The translations under genes were made by a program, and so were the position numbers. From contig NZ_JAIVFW010000011.1 in the NCBI RefSeq assembly GCF_020829595.1, positions 62,001 through 126,000 on the forward strand: a stretch of DNA of 64,000 bases. Reading direction: 5' to 3'. The notes under the pieces are model-generated. The model was not told the origin of the DNA. It ran no database searches and saw only the letters and a list, made by a program, of their open reading frames with translations. Origin of the DNA: Nostoc sp. CHAB 5844. Its GTDB lineage: Bacteria > Cyanobacteriota > Cyanobacteriia > Cyanobacteriales > Nostocaceae. Position 1 is the first letter of the stretch. Every line of letters begins with the position of its first letter. Below, one piece after another: positions 8,036 through 15,875 of this stretch.

Positions 8036-8362
8036 ATGGCAAACCCAGACAAACTTTTAATCATTACTCCTGACTTTTATTGGATCTTTTGCCATCGTGA
8101 CCAAGAATGGTTTTTATATCCGAACAAAGTTGTTTACAGAACCCATCCCATATATCTCGACTTTAACGATACCGAGCTAATGTATGGACTTACTAAGTTA
8201 GATATCGTCGGAGGATTAACCAGCGCTGCTAATAATGCAGACGGATATTACTTAGCTAATCTCCGCAAGCGCGAGTATTACTACTGCGGCGACAAACCTG
8301 AAAATGTAGTTGCTCTGCTACAAGAATTTGGCATCGGCCGGGTTGATCCAATGGAGGCATGA
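8036..8362 (+). CDS. Hypothetical protein
   Basis: 108 residues, rich in aromatic residues (FYWIFCHRDQEWFLYP, REYYYCGDKPENV), probably globular. The ATG directly follows a terminator hairpin. Not recognised; it lies between terminase and portal in the late region. Confidence 0.55.
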   Translation: MANPDKLLIITPDFYWIFCHRDQEWFLYPNKVVYRTHPIYLDFNDTELMYGLTKLDIVGGLTSAANNADGYYLANLRKREYYYCGDKPENVVALLQEFGIGRVDPMEA

Positions 8363-8372
8363 ACAATAGAGT

Positions 8373-8395
8373 TATCTGGCGGATTCCGCCAGATA
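8373..8395. repeat. Dispersed 23-bp palindrome, copy 2
   Basis: Half-site TATCTGGCGG, centre ATT. It is followed by AGAAGGGGAACCCTACAGCA, a leader resembling those after copy 3 (17895) and before genes at 22407 and 38576. Confidence 0.9.
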
Positions 8396-8427
8396 GAAGG
8401 GGAACCCTACAGCAATCACGTACCGTA

Positions 8428-8452
8428 AGTCGGGCTATTCCCGGCTTTTCTT
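8428..8452 (+). terminator. Hairpin and T-tract ending at the portal start codon
   Basis: AGTCGGG and CCCGGCT form a 7-bp stem with one G-U pair and a five-base loop, then TTTTCTT. The portal ATG (8454) is one base beyond. The shape is terminator-like but its position suggests a leader or start-site structure. Confidence 0.55.
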
Positions 8453-8453
8453 A

Positions 8454-10559
8454 ATGCCCTCCCTCCCTCGTAATTTCAATACAGAGATAGCCTCAGTCAA
8501 GCGTGACCCCTATTTGCTATTGCTAGGGTCGCGCTTGCTCAACCCTGATGATGTTTTGCAGGGACGAGGGAAGGGTGAGTACAAAGCCTACGACGACCTG
8601 CTTAAGGATGGGCATTGCTTCTCAGTGCTGCAAAAGCGGTATCTAGCTGTGATAGCCCGTGAGTGGTCAATTCAGCCTGCGTCAAAGGATAAGCTCGACC
8701 AAAAGGCAGCTGACATGGTGAAGTATCACCTAGAGAGCTTGGCTGCTAGAGCCGAAGATGATGACTTAACTGCCACAGGGTTTGATAGAACTTGCTACAA
8801 CTTGCTTGATGCTATTCTCAAAGGTTTCAAACCGGCAGAGATTCTCTGGAACGTGGACGACAAAGAATTTTACCCTACTCAAATTAAAGCCAGAAACCAG
8901 CAGCGATTCAATTTCGCCATCAACGAAGCGGGAAAGTGGGAATTAAGGATGCTGACCCTTGAAGACATGATAGAAGGGGAGCCAGTCAGCAAGCTTTACC
9001 CCAGAAAATTTTTTACCCACATCTGCGGTGCAACTGACGATAACCCCTATGGCTGGGGATTGGGGCGATCGCTCTGGTGGAATGTCTTTTTCAAAAAGCA
9101 GGGGATTAAATTCTGGCTGCAATTCATTGATAAGTTCGCTTCCCCTACTGCTATAGGGAAATACAAGCGGGGAGCTACTAAAGAGCAGAAAAGTACTTTG
9201 CTTGAGGCATTAGAAGCGATCGCCACCGATGCTGGAGTTACCATTCCTGACGACATGGAAGTCATGCTGTTAGAAGCCTCACGCTCTGGCAGTATCAATT
9301 GCTATGAATCCCTGTGTAAATACATGGATGGGGAGATTAGTAAAACGGTGTTGGGTGAGACTTTGACCACTGAAATCGGTAGCAGGGGAAGCTACGCCGC
9401 TGCCAACACCCATAACGAAGTGCGAAAGGAGTTAACCAAAGCTGATGCCGATTTACTCAGTGACACTCTCAACCGCACGCTCATCAAGTGGGATGTACAG
9501 CTAAATCTACCTGATGCCAAACCGCCACGCCTATGGCGGAACTTTGAGGAAGCTGAGGACTTGACCGGGCGATCACAGCGCGACAAAACCCTATTTGATA
9601 TGGGCTTCAAGCTCAAGAAGGAAGCTGTAACCGAGATTTACGGCGACCACTACGAAGAAGTCGAGCAGGGTGGCGAGGCAACCGACGATCAGTTTTTGAC
9701 TAATTCGGGCGTACAGTCGAATGAAGCGAAGGCAGGGGAGACAGAAGAAGATACAGCTGATATGTCAGAACTCGACACTCGACACTCGACACTCAGCACT
9801 CTCACGGCAGTTCCTCTACTTGGGGAAACCCCAAGACCGGACTGCCTCAACTTTGGCAGCATCATTGACCATGTGCTGAAGTGGCAAGGTTTGTCCATAG
9901 GTGTGGAGTTTCTTCCCGGACAGGTGAGATTCCCAGGTCGCAAGCACTCTAAGAAATTGCGATCGGGTTACGGTCACATACGCGGTTACTTTGGCGCGGA
10001 CGGTGAAGCACTTGACTGCTACATCTACTCTCGGTTGCTTGACGATGAGCCGGAAGGGAGCGATCGCATCTTCCAAGTCACCCAAGTATCACCGGAAGAT
10101 GGGGACTTTGACGAGCATAAATACTTAATTGGCTTTAGCGACCTCAAAGCAGCCAAACACGCGTACCTGCGAGAGATGCCCGTTGATTTTTTTGGCGGAA
10201 TCCAGGAGGTAGCGGTTGAGAACCTAGAGCAGTATAAGCGTCAAGCTCCGGTCTCACTGTCTACTTCCCGTTCTCTCCCCATCGCTGCTAACTTCGTGGA
10301 AGAAGAGAAGGATGCAGTTGATTTATACGCCCAGCAATTACAGGAGCGCTCTGCACCCATCGTCAACTCATGGCTGGAGCAGATACGGGGATTGGTGCAG
10401 GAATCAGAGAGTTTTGAGGAGGTGCGCGATCGCCTCTTTGACTTGTTTCCCCAACTGGATACCACCGAGTTTGCTGAGTTGATGGGGCAGGCGATGATGG
10501 CGACTGAGGCTGGTGGCAGATTTGAGGTGATTCAGGAGGCGGGAAATCTAGAGGCGTAA
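8454..10559 (+). CDS. Portal protein (Mu gp29/DUF935-like) with an inserted InPase-like domain
   Basis: 701 residues. Residues 1-430 follow the Mu gp29 portal family (FWLQFIDKFASPTAIGKY, GSRGSYAAANTHNEVR, LTKADADLLSDTLNRTLI). About 465-585 is an inserted domain like the inorganic-pyrophosphatase-type (InPase) domain of phage polyvalent proteins (YGHIRGYFGADGEALDCYI, VSPEDGDFDEHKYLIGF). Residues about 600-701 resume the usual DUF935 C-terminus. The linker before the insert is encoded by heptamer and palindromic repeats (9771-9846). The portal forms the DNA entry ring of the capsid; the enzymatic role of the insert is inferred. Confidence 0.85.
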   Translation: MPSLPRNFNTEIASVKRDPYLLLLGSRLLNPDDVLQGRGKGEYKAYDDLLKDGHCFSVLQKRYLAVIAREWSIQPASKDKLDQKAADMVKYHLESLAARAEDDDLTATGFDRTCYNLLDAILKGFKPAEILWNVDDKEFYPTQIKARNQQRFNFAINEAGKWELRMLTLEDMIEGEPVSKLYPRKFFTHICGATDDNPYGWGLGRSLWWNVFFKKQGIKFWLQFIDKFASPTAIGKYKRGATKEQKSTLLEALEAIATDAGVTIPDDMEVMLLEASRSGSINCYESLCKYMDGEISKTVLGETLTTEIGSRGSYAAANTHNEVRKELTKADADLLSDTLNRTLIKWDVQLNLPDAKPPRLWRNFEEAEDLTGRSQRDKTLFDMGFKLKKEAVTEIYGDHYEEVEQGGEATDDQFLTNSGVQSNEAKAGETEEDTADMSELDTRHSTLSTLTAVPLLGETPRPDCLNFGSIIDHVLKWQGLSIGVEFLPGQVRFPGRKHSKKLRSGYGHIRGYFGADGEALDCYIYSRLLDDEPEGSDRIFQVTQVSPEDGDFDEHKYLIGFSDLKAAKHAYLREMPVDFFGGIQEVAVENLEQYKRQAPVSLSTSRSLPIAANFVEEEKDAVDLYAQQLQERSAPIVNSWLEQIRGLVQESESFEEVRDRLFDLFPQLDTTEFAELMGQAMMATEAGGRFEVIQEAGNLEA
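9771..9846. repeat. Heptamer repeats plus palindrome inside the portal gene
   Basis: Four tandem heptamers (CTCGACA three times, CTCAGCA once) are followed by a palindrome with outer arms GGCAGT/ACTGCC and inner arms CTTGGGG/CCCCAAG (9806-9846). A related palindrome occurs at 14010-14049. These repeats are translated as the linker LDTRHSTLSTLTAVPLLGE. Confidence 0.75.
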
Positions 10560-10578
10560 AACTCACAAGCCTCTAGTG

Positions 10579-13236
10579 ATGCCAATACAGTTTAGTGAAC
10601 AAGAATACAAGTTTGTCGGGTTGTATGTCACGCGACTGTTATGTGATCGCGCCATTGAGTTTGCAGAAGGTAAAACCCAAATCAAAGATAAGCAGGCACT
10701 GCTTGATTTGAAGCGAATCTTGGAATCTTCCTATACAGATGGCATCACAGCAATTCCAGAGGCTTATGTTGTTGAGTCGGGCGACATTTTAGGGGTTTTC
10801 GAGGATAAAGTTAGTCCCCAGCTAACCAAACGCCTTCGATTTAAGATATCAGAATCGGATATTAGCTACTCACTACTGAATCCTAATCAGGTTGAAAGCT
10901 TCTCTGAGGTAGTCGGAGTCTTGGCGCTTTGCGTCGATTCCGAACTGCCGAACCCGGAGGGTGAAACCTTAGAATTTGCAACAGCCACAAAGGCAAAGAA
11001 TTGTAAAAAAGGCATTCCCTGTAAAGGCACTTGTATTGCAGCAAATCGGATTTGTCGCAACGGCACAACGCCCGCTCAAAAAACTGCTGTAGCAAGTATC
11101 AAACAAAAAGCTAGTACAGCAGTGAGCGCACCCGCACCAAGTACGCCCACACCTGCTCAAAAATCAACTGTAAGCAATACAGCATCTACACCCGCAGCAC
11201 CTTCTCGTAATCCTGCTATCAAAACCAACGACGGCGAACTTAATAGCAAGCGTCAAGATTTAGAGAAGCGCTTTGGCAAGAAAGCAGTTGAGGATGCCGA
11301 AAACAACGTCAAGCGCATCCTTGATGACCCAGACACCAGTGTACATATCAGAGTTGGTTCCTCGGCAACGCTAGAGTTGATTTTGGGCGATCGCTTCAAA
11401 ACTTCCGCCGAACTTGGAATCGACACTCACCAAATCCCTCACCTCAAAGGCGGGTATCAAGCCGCCCGTAACCGAGTTGAAGCTAAAACCCTCGGTTACG
11501 ACGAAAAAAACACCAAACCCGAAGACCGACCCATTTACGGTTACTTAGGTGGCAAAGATTTGAGCGGGACTTCTCACGCAGACGTTTCCCAAGCTTACGG
11601 TTCAATTACGGTCAAACTCAAACAGGATGTCAAAGACCGTTCCACCTTCACTGGTGCTGATTCCTTCAAGTCTGGTGTGGCTTCTGATGTCAAAAACCCC
11701 AATGCTGCGGCAATGGTGTCTAGCACACGCCACGGCTACGACAAAGACAAGCTCCCTGCTGGCTATCCACCCAATTACGCCGATAAATCTGGGGACAAAG
11801 GACAACTAACCGCAGCCGCCAAAGCCAAAAACATTGACGATTTAGCTGGTGGACTTTCCCCCACTGGCAACCGCTACGTTGAAGCCCAGGTTCACGGCAA
11901 AGTCACGCCTAAAGACATCGCCGAGATCCATTTTGAACCAAAAGGAGCAAGCGATCGCCCGACACCCGCGATCGCTAAATTCGCCAAAGATAACGGCGTT
12001 GATTTGTATGTCAGTGGTAAAAAGCTTTCTTCCAAGGAACTTGATGATATTGTAACACCGCCTAAAGATAGGCGAAGTCAACGACTAAAAGACCTAGATG
12101 ATGCTTTGCAAAAAGGCGATTTTAGTAAGGTTGCTGACCACGCAGAGAAAATCCACGATGATGCTCAAAAAATCAAGTTAGCGCCAGGTGAACGTGATGC
12201 TATTTTGAAGCAGTTGTATCAAGATTCAGGATACGATGGTAAGCCCGAAATTCGCACCAAGGCAGATATGGATGCCCTGGCGAAGAACGGAACCGTGATG
12301 ATGACTCGCGGGGTATCGGGAACTGATGCCAAAAAACACGCCGACGAATTCCGCACAGGAGATTATTTTGTTGGTAACGGCATCTACGGCAACGGCACTT
12401 ATGTAGGGCATTCTGGTGGAATTTCCAAGGATGGCTCTACTTTTATTGCCAGTAGTGATGCTAAATCTCAAAAACGCGCTTGGAATGACGTAGCAAAGCA
12501 TGGTTACATTCAAGACGACAAGAATGGAAATGCCGCAACGCTTCGCATGGCTTTAAAAGATGATGCAGTGGTTGTTACTGCTAAAGCCATGACCAAGGAA
12601 ATGAATGATTTAAAATCTAAAGTTGATGCATGGGAGAAAGCTGAAAAACAAAAAGCTGTATCAGGGGCTAACCCTGTTGTTTACAAGAAGGAAAATGACG
12701 CTTACAAGAAATCTTTAGACACAAAAAATGCACGAATCGACCAAACAATTCGTGCAAAAATGGGTGGTATGCCTGTTGATGTCCACGATTACGTTATTCC
12801 TCACAAAAACAGCAAGTATGGCGCTGATATCAGAGTGAAGTTAATTGATAAGACATTCACTTCAGATGGCTATCAATTTCAAGGGCCAGATGGGTCTATA
12901 ATCAAGATAAAATCAAACAATTTAGATGTTGCCTTGAGAAATGTCCGCGACACCTACGCCCAACACGAAGCAGCAAAAACTGCTGGTGGCGGTAATGTGG
13001 CAGCAGTTGAAGAAAAAGCTAGAAAAATGCGAAGTGTTTTGGGATTGCCGCCCGATGGTGATCAAGGATCTGGAACATCTGGGCGCTACGCTGTAGTGAA
13101 GGGAATAGACGCTGTAGCTCTTAATAATAGCTACGAAAAAGATAGCTTCATGAATCTTTTAAACAGAGGTAAAGTTATCGTGCAAGACGAAAATCTGAGC
13201 TATGCTGATGGTAAAAAGAAAGGTATAGGAGTGTAG
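10579..13236 (+). CDS. Polyvalent virion-associated protein with DUF3626-like and ADP-ribosyltransferase-like domains
   Basis: 885 residues from ATG 10579 (GTG 10576 precedes). N-terminal about 130 residues: phage-specific. About 140-160: Cys motif CKKGIPCKGTCIAANRICR common in cyanobacterial phage proteins. About 170-210: Thr/Ala/Pro linker. About 225-490: DUF3626-like segment (RPIYGYLGG, RYVEAQVHG). About 575-885: ART-like C-terminal domain (TRGVSGTDAKKHADEF, FVGNGIYGNGTYVG, YAVVKGIDAVAL, LLNRGKVIVQ). The gene follows the portal where gpF normally comes, so it may be packaged and delivered with the DNA. Two small genes follow directly and could be antidotes (inference). Confidence 0.75.
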   Translation: MPIQFSEQEYKFVGLYVTRLLCDRAIEFAEGKTQIKDKQALLDLKRILESSYTDGITAIPEAYVVESGDILGVFEDKVSPQLTKRLRFKISESDISYSLLNPNQVESFSEVVGVLALCVDSELPNPEGETLEFATATKAKNCKKGIPCKGTCIAANRICRNGTTPAQKTAVASIKQKASTAVSAPAPSTPTPAQKSTVSNTASTPAAPSRNPAIKTNDGELNSKRQDLEKRFGKKAVEDAENNVKRILDDPDTSVHIRVGSSATLELILGDRFKTSAELGIDTHQIPHLKGGYQAARNRVEAKTLGYDEKNTKPEDRPIYGYLGGKDLSGTSHADVSQAYGSITVKLKQDVKDRSTFTGADSFKSGVASDVKNPNAAAMVSSTRHGYDKDKLPAGYPPNYADKSGDKGQLTAAAKAKNIDDLAGGLSPTGNRYVEAQVHGKVTPKDIAEIHFEPKGASDRPTPAIAKFAKDNGVDLYVSGKKLSSKELDDIVTPPKDRRSQRLKDLDDALQKGDFSKVADHAEKIHDDAQKIKLAPGERDAILKQLYQDSGYDGKPEIRTKADMDALAKNGTVMMTRGVSGTDAKKHADEFRTGDYFVGNGIYGNGTYVGHSGGISKDGSTFIASSDAKSQKRAWNDVAKHGYIQDDKNGNAATLRMALKDDAVVVTAKAMTKEMNDLKSKVDAWEKAEKQKAVSGANPVVYKKENDAYKKSLDTKNARIDQTIRAKMGGMPVDVHDYVIPHKNSKYGADIRVKLIDKTFTSDGYQFQGPDGSIIKIKSNNLDVALRNVRDTYAQHEAAKTAGGGNVAAVEEKARKMRSVLGLPPDGDQGSGTSGRYAVVKGIDAVALNNSYEKDSFMNLLNRGKVIVQDENLSYADGKKKGIGV

Positions 13237-13244
13237 GAATATAA

Positions 13245-13523
13245 ATGCAAGCTGAACTTTGTAGGCAATTAGCGCAAGCTCGTTCCTCGCCCTACTACAA
13301 GTATTTTCAAGTCGCCGAGGATTTGGAACAAACGCTTTTAGATGAGTGTTTATCAAGTAATGATGTTGATAATTTATCATCAGATACACAAACTTTTCTA
13401 AACAAGTGTCTTCTATCAGAAAGCATTTTTAAAGAATTGTATCCAAACATCAACTCCTCTGAATTTTTAACAGATGAGCAAATAACAGTTATTGTTTCAA
13501 AAACTGAGAATGATTACAAATAA
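13245..13523 (+). CDS. Small acidic protein, candidate partner of the ART-like protein
   Basis: 92 residues, acidic and helical, starting eight bases after the stop of the large ART-like gene. It overlaps the next small gene by 14 bases. The position matches immunity genes of polymorphic toxins. No domain recognised; the immunity role is inference from context only. Confidence 0.6.
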   Translation: MQAELCRQLAQARSSPYYKYFQVAEDLEQTLLDECLSSNDVDNLSSDTQTFLNKCLLSESIFKELYPNINSSEFLTDEQITVIVSKTENDYK

Positions 13524-13752
13524 AGACCGCTATATAGACGTAGATTTTCTCCCAGATAACGAAATCCGTCCAATAGGGAATATCGGCGACACAAGACTTG
13601 TTTTATTGGGTAAAGAACAGGGGACTAACACAGCAGTAGTCTCCCGTTCTTATAGCGTTGAATTTGACCCAAATGAAAAGTTTTTTGCCGTTCCTTTGTA
13701 TGAGCTAATCAGCCATTCACAGGAACCAATTGAACTAACAGAAGATGCCTAA
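13510..13752 (+). CDS. Small hypothetical protein, second candidate partner
   Basis: 80 residues from ATG 13510, mixed beta outline (YIDVDFLPDNEIRPIGNIG, RLVLLGKEQGTNTAVVSRSYSVEF). Its start overlaps the preceding gene, and a strong terminator follows at 13811-13848, closing the operon of portal, ART-like protein and two small genes. Function not recognised. Confidence 0.6.
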   Translation: MITNKDRYIDVDFLPDNEIRPIGNIGDTRLVLLGKEQGTNTAVVSRSYSVEFDPNEKFFAVPLYELISHSQEPIELTEDA

Positions 13753-13810
13753 CTAATGAAGCGATCGCTCCATTGGGTTGTAGTGCGATCGCCTCACTAG
13801 AATCAAAAAC

Positions 13811-13848
13811 AAAACCCCTGAGTTACTACCAAATAACTCAGGGGTTTT
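13811..13848. terminator. Strong bidirectional terminator
   Basis: AAAACCCCTGAGTTA and its exact complement form a 15-bp stem with an eight-base loop; A-tract on the left and T-tract on the right serve both directions. It separates the plus-strand ART-like operon from the convergent minus-strand membrane-protein gene. Confidence 0.9.
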
Positions 13849-13885
13849 GAAATTTGTGCGGAGTCGGAGACACTCCGCCTCCGGT

Positions 13886-14371
13886 CTATGCCGATTTCTT
13901 TGGTCTTCCACGCTTACGCTTGGGTACTATCGGTGCAGAGGCAACCTGCGGTATCTCTGCAATCTGTGGGGACGCTAGCGGTGAGGCAGTTCGAGTCTTG
14001 GACGGCACTGGCACTTCCTCTACTTGGGGAGACCCCAAGACCGCAGTGGCTCCGCTTTCCATCGAGTCGAAACGGGCGTTCCCAGAGGGCAAAAGCAAGA
14101 GTTTTTGTTGTGGAGACGCGACTTGTCTAACTGGCGTGGCAGTTTCCTCAGTATTGTCTAGCCAGGGGTCAGGGAGTAGTACAAATTCGCTCCCATTCTG
14201 GGCAACATCGTTGCTGCATGGAGTGCTTTCGGGTTCCTTGGGTTCGACTTCCCAGTTGTAAAGTTTTATGTCTGGTAGTTGAGGGAAAAGTCCATTGATG
14301 AAATCAACAATAAACAGAGTAACAAAAGCCCAAAATACGATTTCGATCGCGTTAGTCAGTAATGCTTGCAT
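13886..14371 (-). CDS. Single-pass membrane protein with an AT-hook-like tail
   Basis: 161 residues. An N-terminal hydrophobic helix (about 5-30: NAIEIVFWAFVTLFIVDFINGLF) is followed by a long Pro/Ser/Thr-rich disordered region and a C-terminal KRKRGRPKKS, the core of an AT-hook minor-groove binding motif. It could tether DNA at the membrane. Part of the disordered region is coded by the palindromic repeat at 14010-14049. The motif is visible; the function is inferred. Confidence 0.55.
   Translation of the reverse strand: MQALLTNAIEIVFWAFVTLFIVDFINGLFPQLPDIKLYNWEVEPKEPESTPCSNDVAQNGSEFVLLPDPWLDNTEETATPVRQVASPQQKLLLLPSGNARFDSMESGATAVLGSPQVEEVPVPSKTRTASPLASPQIAEIPQVASAPIVPKRKRGRPKKSA
14010..14049. 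repeat. Palindromic repeat related to 9806-9846
   Basis: Shares CTCTACTTGGGG and CCCCAAGACCG with the copy in the portal gene, but the outer arms differ: CACT/AGTG here against GCAGT/ACTGC there. Pairing is kept despite base changes, as expected for a structured mobile repeat. Confidence 0.6.
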
Positions 14372-14447
14372 GGTGTAAATTCCTTGTTTTTATCTGTAGC
14401 GTTCAGTGGGGTGGGTGTAGCTCCCCTGGTGGGGAGCGGGTGATTAT

Positions 14448-14984
14448 TTAGTTTTTGAACAGGAGATCTAGTTTTTCTTGTCTTGCGGCTTCTAGCCCTT
14501 TGTGTAAAATTTCTGCGGCTGTCACCTCAACCAGTTGATCGCCGTACCAGCCGCAGTAGGGCTGGATTTCGTAGGGCCACTCCTCATTGAGGTAAAACGT
14601 TGCTTTTTCTACAACCTCGCTCTCTGGGGTGCTTGCTGGGAGACTGAGGTATTGGGCTTGCCCGTAGAAAGAGTGCAGTAGCTGGATTTCCCAGGTTTTG
14701 AAATGCTTGGTGATTATCGCTTCGCCGCGCTCTGTGGCTATGTTGCAGTCCTTGAGCTTTTCACCAGTCCGCTCTAGTTCAATGGCTTCGTACTCTTCCT
14801 CTTCTTGCGCCTGTCTTGCCGATTCCGCCTCTTCAATCTCACACTCGATTTCGTCGTAGCGCTCTTGGGCTTGGTTTTGCAGTTCGCTGACTGCATCTGC
14901 TAGTTCTTGTAACTGCTCTTGAATTGCTTCGATTGCTTCAAGAGTGGTTGCAGATGCGATCGCTGCTTTGATTGCCTCTAGCAT
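14448..14984 (-). CDS. Coiled-coil hypothetical protein
   Basis: 178 residues from ATG 14984, chosen because GGAG lies six bases upstream; an in-frame ATG at 15002 has no such site. Residues about 15-75 form a Glu/Gln-rich coiled coil (LEAIQEQLQELADAVSELQ); the C-terminal half looks globular. Its promoter region carries the operator TCCAGGTACACCTGGA at 15065-15080 followed (minus strand) by an AT-rich -10 zone shared with the gene at 15243-15416. Confidence 0.65.
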   Translation of the reverse strand: MLEAIKAAIASATTLEAIEAIQEQLQELADAVSELQNQAQERYDEIECEIEEAESARQAQEEEEYEAIELERTGEKLKDCNIATERGEAIITKHFKTWEIQLLHSFYGQAQYLSLPASTPESEVVEKATFYLNEEWPYEIQPYCGWYGDQLVEVTAAEILHKGLEAARQEKLDLLFKN

Positions 14985-15064
14985 CGTAAATCTCCTATTC
15001 ATTTATCAAGGTTCTGTTGCGTGGGGTTGTAGTGCGTCCCTCACCGCTTATATATCTATTGTAT

Positions 15065-15080
15065 TCCAGGTACACCTGGA
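15065..15080. promoter_or_regulatory. Operator-like palindrome, site 1
   Basis: TCCAGGTACACCTGGA: 7-bp perfect arms around a 2-base centre. On the minus strand it is followed by AATACAATAGATATATA, which matches the AT-rich box after site 2 nearly base for base. It lies 80 bases upstream of the coiled-coil gene. Confidence 0.7.
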
Positions 15081-15194
15081 TGCCCAGCACTTTTGAGCTT
15101 GAATTGATAGGAATTTTTCAGGAATTTATCTTTACATTCCGATTTTCCATTAACGGTGCTTATCAATACTTCGACTGCGCTCAGTAACCATTTT

Positions 15195-15464
15195 TTCAGC
15201 CACTTGCAGGAGAAGCAATCAAGGGATTGCCAGTCTGCGGAACTAGGCGATCCCTAATTCCATGCACACCATCTCGAATTCAGCAAAGTCGGGAAGTTGT
15301 TCTGATAACCACTCATAAGCGGTATCGAAAATCTCCGATTGGGCTGATAAGTTATCCGTTCTTTGGATAAATTCTTCAGCGATTTGCTTCAGTCGAGCAT
15401 CTTGCAAGTTAGTCATTTGACCTCCATAAAGGGGTGAAAACACAGTCCCCTGCAAGTGGCTGAA
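15195..15464. repeat. Perfect 16-bp inverted repeats flanking a small gene
   Basis: TTCAGCCACTTGCAGG (15195-15210) is the exact reverse complement of 15449-15464. The 238-base segment between them holds the 57-residue minus-strand gene. The arrangement suits an invertible or excisable cassette or a very small mobile unit. Confidence 0.75.
15243..15416 (-). CDS. Small acidic hypothetical protein inside inverted repeats
   Basis: 57 residues from ATG 15416, supported by TGGAGGTCAA just upstream; an in-frame ATG further up (15476) would read through the inverted repeat. Helical, acidic (EEFIQRTDNLSAQSEIFDTAYEWL). Controlled by operator site 2 at 15541-15556. Function unknown. Confidence 0.6.
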   Translation of the reverse strand: MTNLQDARLKQIAEEFIQRTDNLSAQSEIFDTAYEWLSEQLPDFAEFEMVCMELGIA

Positions 15465-15540
15465 CCATTGGAACACCTATGTTCACTCAGGAGTGTTTTT
15501 ATCGGGTGTCCCTCCCGTATTTGGTATATATCTAATATAT

Positions 15541-15556
15541 TCCAGGTACACTTGGA
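15541..15556. promoter_or_regulatory. Operator-like palindrome, site 2
   Basis: TCCAGGTACACTTGGA, one change from site 1, followed on the minus strand by AATATATTAGATATATA. Both minus-strand genes of the insert thus share the same promoter-operator layout. Confidence 0.7.
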
Positions 15557-15630
15557 ATTAAAGAGGATTTTGACTTGTGAATCATCAGATTTTTGCGAGT
15601 TTTTATCTTGCCCATATCAGAAAAGCTGAT

Positions 15631-15646
15631 ACCAAGTACACCTGGA
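15631..15646. promoter_or_regulatory. Operator-like palindrome, site 3
   Basis: ACCAAGTACACCTGGA, 36 bases upstream of the plus-strand gene at 15683, with GATAAT (15654-15659) placed as a -10 box. The third member of the set suggests that the 15683 protein is an autoregulated repressor. Confidence 0.65.
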
Positions 15647-15682
15647 TGTGGAGGATAATGTAGGGAGTTAGCAAGGCGTACT

Positions 15683-15871
15683 ATGAAACAGCGCAACGAC
15701 TTAGGGCAATTTACACCAGAGATAGGTATTAAGAGCGGACAATCCCCAATCAGTACCAAGTACCCAGAGGAAATAGAAAAGATACTGCGATCGCTTCCCA
15801 ACCGCTCCGAAAAAATCAGACAATGGGTGATCGAAGGGATGCGAAAAGAGGGATTGCTGGGGGAAGAATAA
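15683..15871 (+). CDS. Small RHH-like candidate regulator
   Basis: 62 residues; YPEEIEKILRSLPNRSEKIRQWVIEGMRKEGLL has the strand-helix-helix look of small cyanobacterial CopG-like proteins. It follows operator site 3 and is four bases upstream of the gpF gene. It is the best candidate for the protein that binds the three TCCAGGT-type palindromes (inference from position). Confidence 0.55.
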   Translation: MKQRNDLGQFTPEIGIKSGQSPISTKYPEEIEKILRSLPNRSEKIRQWVIEGMRKEGLLGEE

Positions 15872-15875
15872 CTTT

